6,204 nucleotides of DNA from an uncultured Lysobacter sp. (GTDB taxonomy: Bacteria; Pseudomonadota; Gammaproteobacteria; Xanthomonadales; Xanthomonadaceae). The translations under genes and the position numbers were made by a program. The stretch is from the NCBI GenBank assembly GCA_902805755.1, contig CADCUA010000516.1, positions 1 through 6,204 on the forward strand, given 5' to 3'. Positions 5,929-6,204 of the stretch are shown here, in pieces. The number at the start of each line of letters is the position of its first letter. Position 1 is the stretch's first letter. The notes under the pieces were generated by a model. That model saw nothing but the letters and a program-made list of their open reading frames with translations. It was not told where the DNA came from and did no database searches.

Positions 5929-6180
5929 TCAATCTTCGTTTTTCTTCGCCTTCTTTTCCCGTCCGTTCGTCACGCTGGCCCCGGTCAAAACAGCGAGCAG
6001 CGCGTCGTCGCCCATGAGCGAAAGCGCGTGGATGCCCGCGCGCAGCAGGTCGGATTTCTTGACGGGGCCGCTCAGGTACACCGCGCGTTTTTTCAGCCTC
6101 GAAAGCTGGCGGCGCTCGTCGTCCGAGATCTTCAGCTCGATGCTTTTCCACTTCGGTTTGCCGGCAGGCGACTTCGACAT
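5929..6180 (-). CDS. Small probable ribbon-helix-helix protein
   Basis: 83 residues from ATG 6180, with a Lys-rich start and end. The pattern fits a ribbon-helix-helix DNA-binding fold: a strand with alternating residues (SIELKIS, 13-19), a charged helix (DDERRQLSRLKKRA, 20-33), a turn with SGPVKKS, and a second helix (DLLRAGIHALSLM, 44-56). The KKSDLLRAG segment resembles the second-helix start of this fold and of a small proteobacterial family I recall only by pattern. Basic tail at about 73-80 (GREKKAKK). No signal peptide. The ribosome-binding site is poor (GGCGG only 2 nt away), and the frame stays open from 6181 to the window edge, so the real start may lie outside and the protein be longer. 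It could be a regulator, antitoxin or nucleoid-associated factor. No toxin partner is visible downstream. It is the nearest same-strand gene upstream of the esterase. Confidence 0.7.
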   Translation of the reverse strand: MSKSPAGKPKWKSIELKISDDERRQLSRLKKRAVYLSGPVKKSDLLRAGIHALSLMGDDALLAVLTGASVTNGREKKAKKNED

Positions 6181-6204
6181 GTCCGCCGGTTCGGATGCCG
6201 CCTC

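Overview
The window is GC-rich, with codons mostly ending in G or C, and reads as accessory or housekeeping chromosome of a high-GC gammaproteobacterium. A Xanthomonadaceae origin (Lysobacter/Luteimonas-like) is my best guess. It rests on the style of the exported peptidases and lipoproteins and on the small ribbon-helix-helix-like protein; no marker gene in the window proves it. I see no rRNA, tRNA, insertion sequence, CRISPR array or prophage gene.

Layout: (1) 1-699, minus strand, the N-terminal 233 residues of an exported M19 (renal-type) dipeptidase, running off the left edge. (2) 700-922, a 223-bp divergent control region with two hairpins and a 9-bp motif present once facing each gene. 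(3) 923-2791, plus strand, a 622-residue exported DUF885 metallopeptidase-like protein, probably a lipoprotein. (4) 2871-3878, plus strand, a YhbW-type luciferase-like flavin monooxygenase, after a 79-bp gap containing a strong hairpin. (5) 4040-4273, plus strand, a 77-residue protein of unknown function, preceded by a plausible sigma70 promoter with two dyads around its -35 and -10. (6) 4274-4527, a convergent gap with two hairpins, one a likely terminator. (7) 4528-5733, minus strand, a 401-residue lipoprotein esterase of the hormone-sensitive-lipase (alpha/beta hydrolase fold-3) family. (8) 5734-5928, a regulatory gap with a perfect 9+3+9 dyad in front of the esterase. (9) 5929-6180, minus strand, a small probable ribbon-helix-helix protein whose reading frame is still open at the right edge.

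Three of the six genes encode hydrolases that appear to be exported: dipeptidase, DUF885 peptidase and esterase. The two peptidases are divergently transcribed from one short region, so shared control in peptide scavenging is a reasonable inference. The flavin monooxygenase is cytoplasmic and has no evident pathway link to its neighbours. I found no convincing new multi-gene system. The most interesting unexplained signals are non-coding: the esterase operator-like dyad, the paired dyads at the small-gene promoter, and the structured leader of the DUF885 gene.
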